This document shows positions 4,924-7,043 of a DNA stretch of 7,043 bases, piece after piece. How positions within the stretch are numbered: the first letter of the stretch is position 1; every line of letters starts with the position of its first letter. The position numbers and the translations under genes are program-made. The notes beneath the pieces are model-generated. The model ran no database searches. It was not told where the DNA came from and was given only the letters and a program-made list of their open reading frames with translations. Origin of the DNA: a bacterium (lineage in GTDB: Bacteria; Bacillota_I; Bacilli_A; Acholeplasmatales; JAEDCM01); the NCBI GenBank assembly GCA_024695185.1, contig JAILIR010000156.1, positions 1 through 7,043 on the forward strand, read 5' to 3'.

Positions 4924-6775
4924 AATGGGTAATGGTGAAAGACCTAAAAACAATAAAAATGCCTTCAAGAACTTAGGTCATGTTTTAAAACCATTTAAAG
5001 CTTATTTTATTCTTGCTATTATCTGTATAATTATTTCTGTCTTAACTGCTATAATAGCTCCAAGATTAACTAGTGAATTAACTAGTGGAGTTATTAGTAA
5101 TGGTGCGCAATTTATTGCTCAAAAGAATGCTGGCTTAGATGTCGCATTCAATGAAATGTTAGAATTTAAAATACTTAACTTTACTATTAATGTAAAAATA
5201 TTCACATTAGGTATATCTATATTAATTATCTATTTTGTTGGTTTAGTATTTGGATATTTCGCTGAAATATTCTTTGTAGTTAAAATAACTGATAGAATGG
5301 GTAGAGACATAAGAAGTGATATCAATAATAAGCTTCATAGATTACCTCTAAGCTATTTTGATAGTAACCCTTATGGAGATACATTAAGTAGAATCACAAA
5401 TGATGTAGATACCTTATGTCAAGCGTTCCAACAATCAGGAACAACTCTAATTACAAGTATATTCCAAATTATAGGCTTACCTATCATAATGTTTATTGTT
5501 GATTGGCGTTTAACATTAGTATGCTTTATTTCTATTCCATTAAGTATGATTATTCTAGTATTAATCATGAAATTTAGTAGAAAATACTTTATGGGTCAAC
5601 AAATTAAGCTTGGTGTTGTTAATGGATACATTGAAGAAATGTATGCTGGTCAAACAGTTGTTAAAGCATTTAATGCTGAAGATAAAACAAAAGCTAAGTT
5701 TAACGAATTAAATGAAGCACTATATAAGGATAACTGGAAAGCACAATTTTTGAGTGGTGTAATGATGCCTTTAATGGTTTTTGTTGCTAATATAGTTTAT
5801 GCATTAGTATTATTTATTGGTGGAACAATTGCTAAAGGACTACCTGCAGCTGAAGCTACAGCTTATCTAGCTATCATTATTACCTTTGTTATTTATTCAA
5901 GAATGTTCAATAACCAATTCTCAAGAATCGGTCAAGTATCAGGTCAATTATTAATGGCTAGTGCTGCCGCAGAAAGAATCTTCGAATTATTAGATGAAGA
6001 AGAAATGGAAGATGAATCTAATAAGACTAAGACATTAGATAATATCAAAGGTGATATCAAGTTTGAACATGTTACATTTGGATATAATCCTGATAAAGTA
6101 ATTATTGATGACTTCAATGCTGATATTAAGGCTGGAAGTAAAATAGCTATCGTTGGTCCTACAGGTGCTGGTAAAACAACTCTTGTTAACCTACTTATGA
6201 GATTCTATGAAATCAATAGTGGTAAGATTTCTATCGATGGAATTGATATAAAATCAGTAAAAAGAGAAGAAATACATAAGGTATTTTCAATGGTACTACA
6301 AGAAACATGGTTATTTGAAGGAACTGTAAGAGATAACTTATGCTTTGGGCGTGATGATGTAGTAAGTGATGAAGAGTTAATCGAAAAAGCTACTGAAGCA
6401 CATATCTATCATTATATTTCAACTATGAATAAAGGCTTTGATACTGTACTTGATGAATCAACTACTATATCACAAGGTCAAAAGCAATTATTTACTATAT
6501 GTAGAGCCATGATTGAAAACTCACCTATGATTATTCTAGATGAAGCTACATCAAATATTGATACTCGTACAGAAATATTAATTCAAAAGGCTATGGATAA
6601 GCTTACAAAAGGAAGAACAAGCTTTGTTATAGCTCATAGATTACAAACTATTAAAGATGCTGATTTAATTTTAGTAATGAATAATGGTAACATTGTTGAA
6701 CAAGGTCGCCATGAAGAATTACTAGAAAAGAAAGGCTTCTATGCAGATTTGTATTATTCACAATTTGAAGATTAA
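4913..6775 (+). CDS. ABC exporter half-transporter, catalytically competent partner (620 aa)
   Basis: This is the second half of the exporter. The N-terminus has a ~25-residue Gly/Pro/Lys-rich cytoplasmic tail (MPPRMGNGERPKN), typical of the LmrD/BmrD-like partner. Membrane segments lie near 30-50, 96-121, 178-197, 200-220, 283-306 and 316-330, with a longer outer loop between the first two. The nucleotide-binding domain follows from about 380: A-loop Tyr391, Walker A GPTGAGKTT (415-423, Lys421), Q-loop Gln463, Walker B MIILDE (Asp543, catalytic Glu544), D-loop SNID and H-loop His575. The signature is ISQGQ (519-523), departing from LSGGQ. Thus the full ATPase site would use this subunit's Walker motifs with VSGGQ of the partner, and the degenerate site would use the partner's Asp501/Gln532 with this ISQGQ. 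The gene ends three bases before a strong terminator and closes the operon. Confidence 0.94.
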   Translation: MPPRMGNGERPKNNKNAFKNLGHVLKPFKAYFILAIICIIISVLTAIIAPRLTSELTSGVISNGAQFIAQKNAGLDVAFNEMLEFKILNFTINVKIFTLGISILIIYFVGLVFGYFAEIFFVVKITDRMGRDIRSDINNKLHRLPLSYFDSNPYGDTLSRITNDVDTLCQAFQQSGTTLITSIFQIIGLPIIMFIVDWRLTLVCFISIPLSMIILVLIMKFSRKYFMGQQIKLGVVNGYIEEMYAGQTVVKAFNAEDKTKAKFNELNEALYKDNWKAQFLSGVMMPLMVFVANIVYALVLFIGGTIAKGLPAAEATAYLAIIITFVIYSRMFNNQFSRIGQVSGQLLMASAAAERIFELLDEEEMEDESNKTKTLDNIKGDIKFEHVTFGYNPDKVIIDDFNADIKAGSKIAIVGPTGAGKTTLVNLLMRFYEINSGKISIDGIDIKSVKREEIHKVFSMVLQETWLFEGTVRDNLCFGRDDVVSDEELIEKATEAHIYHYISTMNKGFDTVLDESTTISQGQKQLFTICRAMIENSPMIILDEATSNIDTRTEILIQKAMDKLTKGRTSFVIAHRLQTIKDADLILVMNNGNIVEQGRHEELLEKKGFYADLYYSQFED

Positions 6776-6778
6776 TAA

Positions 6779-6808
6779 AAAAAGATTCGGTTTATTCCGA
6801 ATCTTTTT
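6779..6808. terminator. Bidirectional intrinsic terminator between convergent genes
   Basis: AAAAAGATTCGG (6779-6790) pairs perfectly over 12 bases with CCGAATCTTTTT (6797-6808) around the loop TTTATT. The hairpin has a T tract on the + strand side, and the A tract from 6777 gives a T tract on the minus strand. It can therefore end both the ABC operon and the minus-strand membrane protein gene. Confidence 0.9.
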
Positions 6809-7043
6809 CTGTTTTTTGATATCCTTTTCTCTTTAAATAACCTAATCTTGAAATTAATAATATAATAATTTCTCCAGGTATACCAAGACAATATATTAAC
6901 CAAATATTATATTGCATAAACTGTAGGGAAAGGGATGTGAGCATTGACCACATCAATACTGATAAAATAATATATCTATATTTTCTTTTACCCCATATAC
7001 AATTAAATATTAATAATAAAGTTGAGCATAAAGGAATCATCCA
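6792..7043 (-). CDS. Small membrane protein of unknown family; start may lie outside the window
   Basis: Read on the minus strand, the frame is open to the window edge and ends with TAA at 6794-6792. An ATG at 7040 gives 82 residues, but the frame continues one codon upstream (TGG) to the edge and no ribosome binding site can be seen, so the true start is uncertain. The product is very hydrophobic, with about three membrane segments near residues 2-16, 23-43 and 46-64, short basic loops (GKRKYR) and a charged C-terminus (LKRKGYQKTEKDSE) that is probably cytoplasmic. A CLGIPGEIIILL segment stands in the last helix. I do not recognise the family. The gene converges on the ABC operon and its last codons form one arm of the shared terminator. 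Composition and lack of alternative genes on the + strand here support it as real. Confidence 0.65.
   Translation of the reverse strand, partial: WMIPLCSTLLLIFNCIWGKRKYRYIILSVLMWSMLTSLSLQFMQYNIWLIYCLGIPGEIIILLISRLGYLKRKGYQKTEKDSE

Overview
The window is AT-rich bacterial DNA with standard-code genes, clear Shine-Dalgarno sites, Gram-positive style lipoprotein signals and a MarR / paired ABC exporter operon. This points to a low-GC Firmicute (Bacilli/Erysipelotrichia/Clostridia-like, possibly a gut lineage). That placement is inference from style and gene content. Tryptophan is always TGG and no gene contains in-frame TGA, so a Mycoplasma-type code is unlikely.

Left part (1-2666, + strand): the 3' end of a large secreted protein. 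It begins inside what looks like the last part of a subtilisin-like (S8) peptidase domain and continues as seven FG-GAP/VCBS-type repeats, probably a seven-bladed beta-propeller. Fifteen bases later comes a 216-aa lipoprotein of unknown function. Fifteen bases after that comes a diverged tandem copy of the same gene, interrupted by an in-frame TAG at codon 55. All three genes are probably one transcript, ending at a hairpin terminator at 2671-2696.

Middle and right part (2700-6808, + strand): a self-contained operon. It has a promoter overlapped by two inverted repeats, a MarR-family regulator, and two overlapping ABC half-exporter genes. The two ABC subunits show the complementary motif losses of a heterodimeric exporter of the LmrCD / BmrCD / TM287-288 kind: subunit 1 lacks the catalytic Glu and the H-loop His, and subunit 2 has a degenerate signature motif. 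The likely logic is that the MarR protein represses its own operon until a ligand, often a drug or toxic compound in this family, releases it and the exporter is made.

Right edge: a convergent minus-strand gene for a small membrane protein of unknown family, cut by the window end. Its stop codon lies in the loop of the bidirectional terminator it shares with the ABC operon.

No gene-free stretch exceeds about 100 bases. I see no RNA gene, CRISPR array, insertion sequence or phage gene. No new system is demonstrated. The least explained part is the peptidase-propeller gene with its two lipoprotein neighbours, one of them amber-interrupted.
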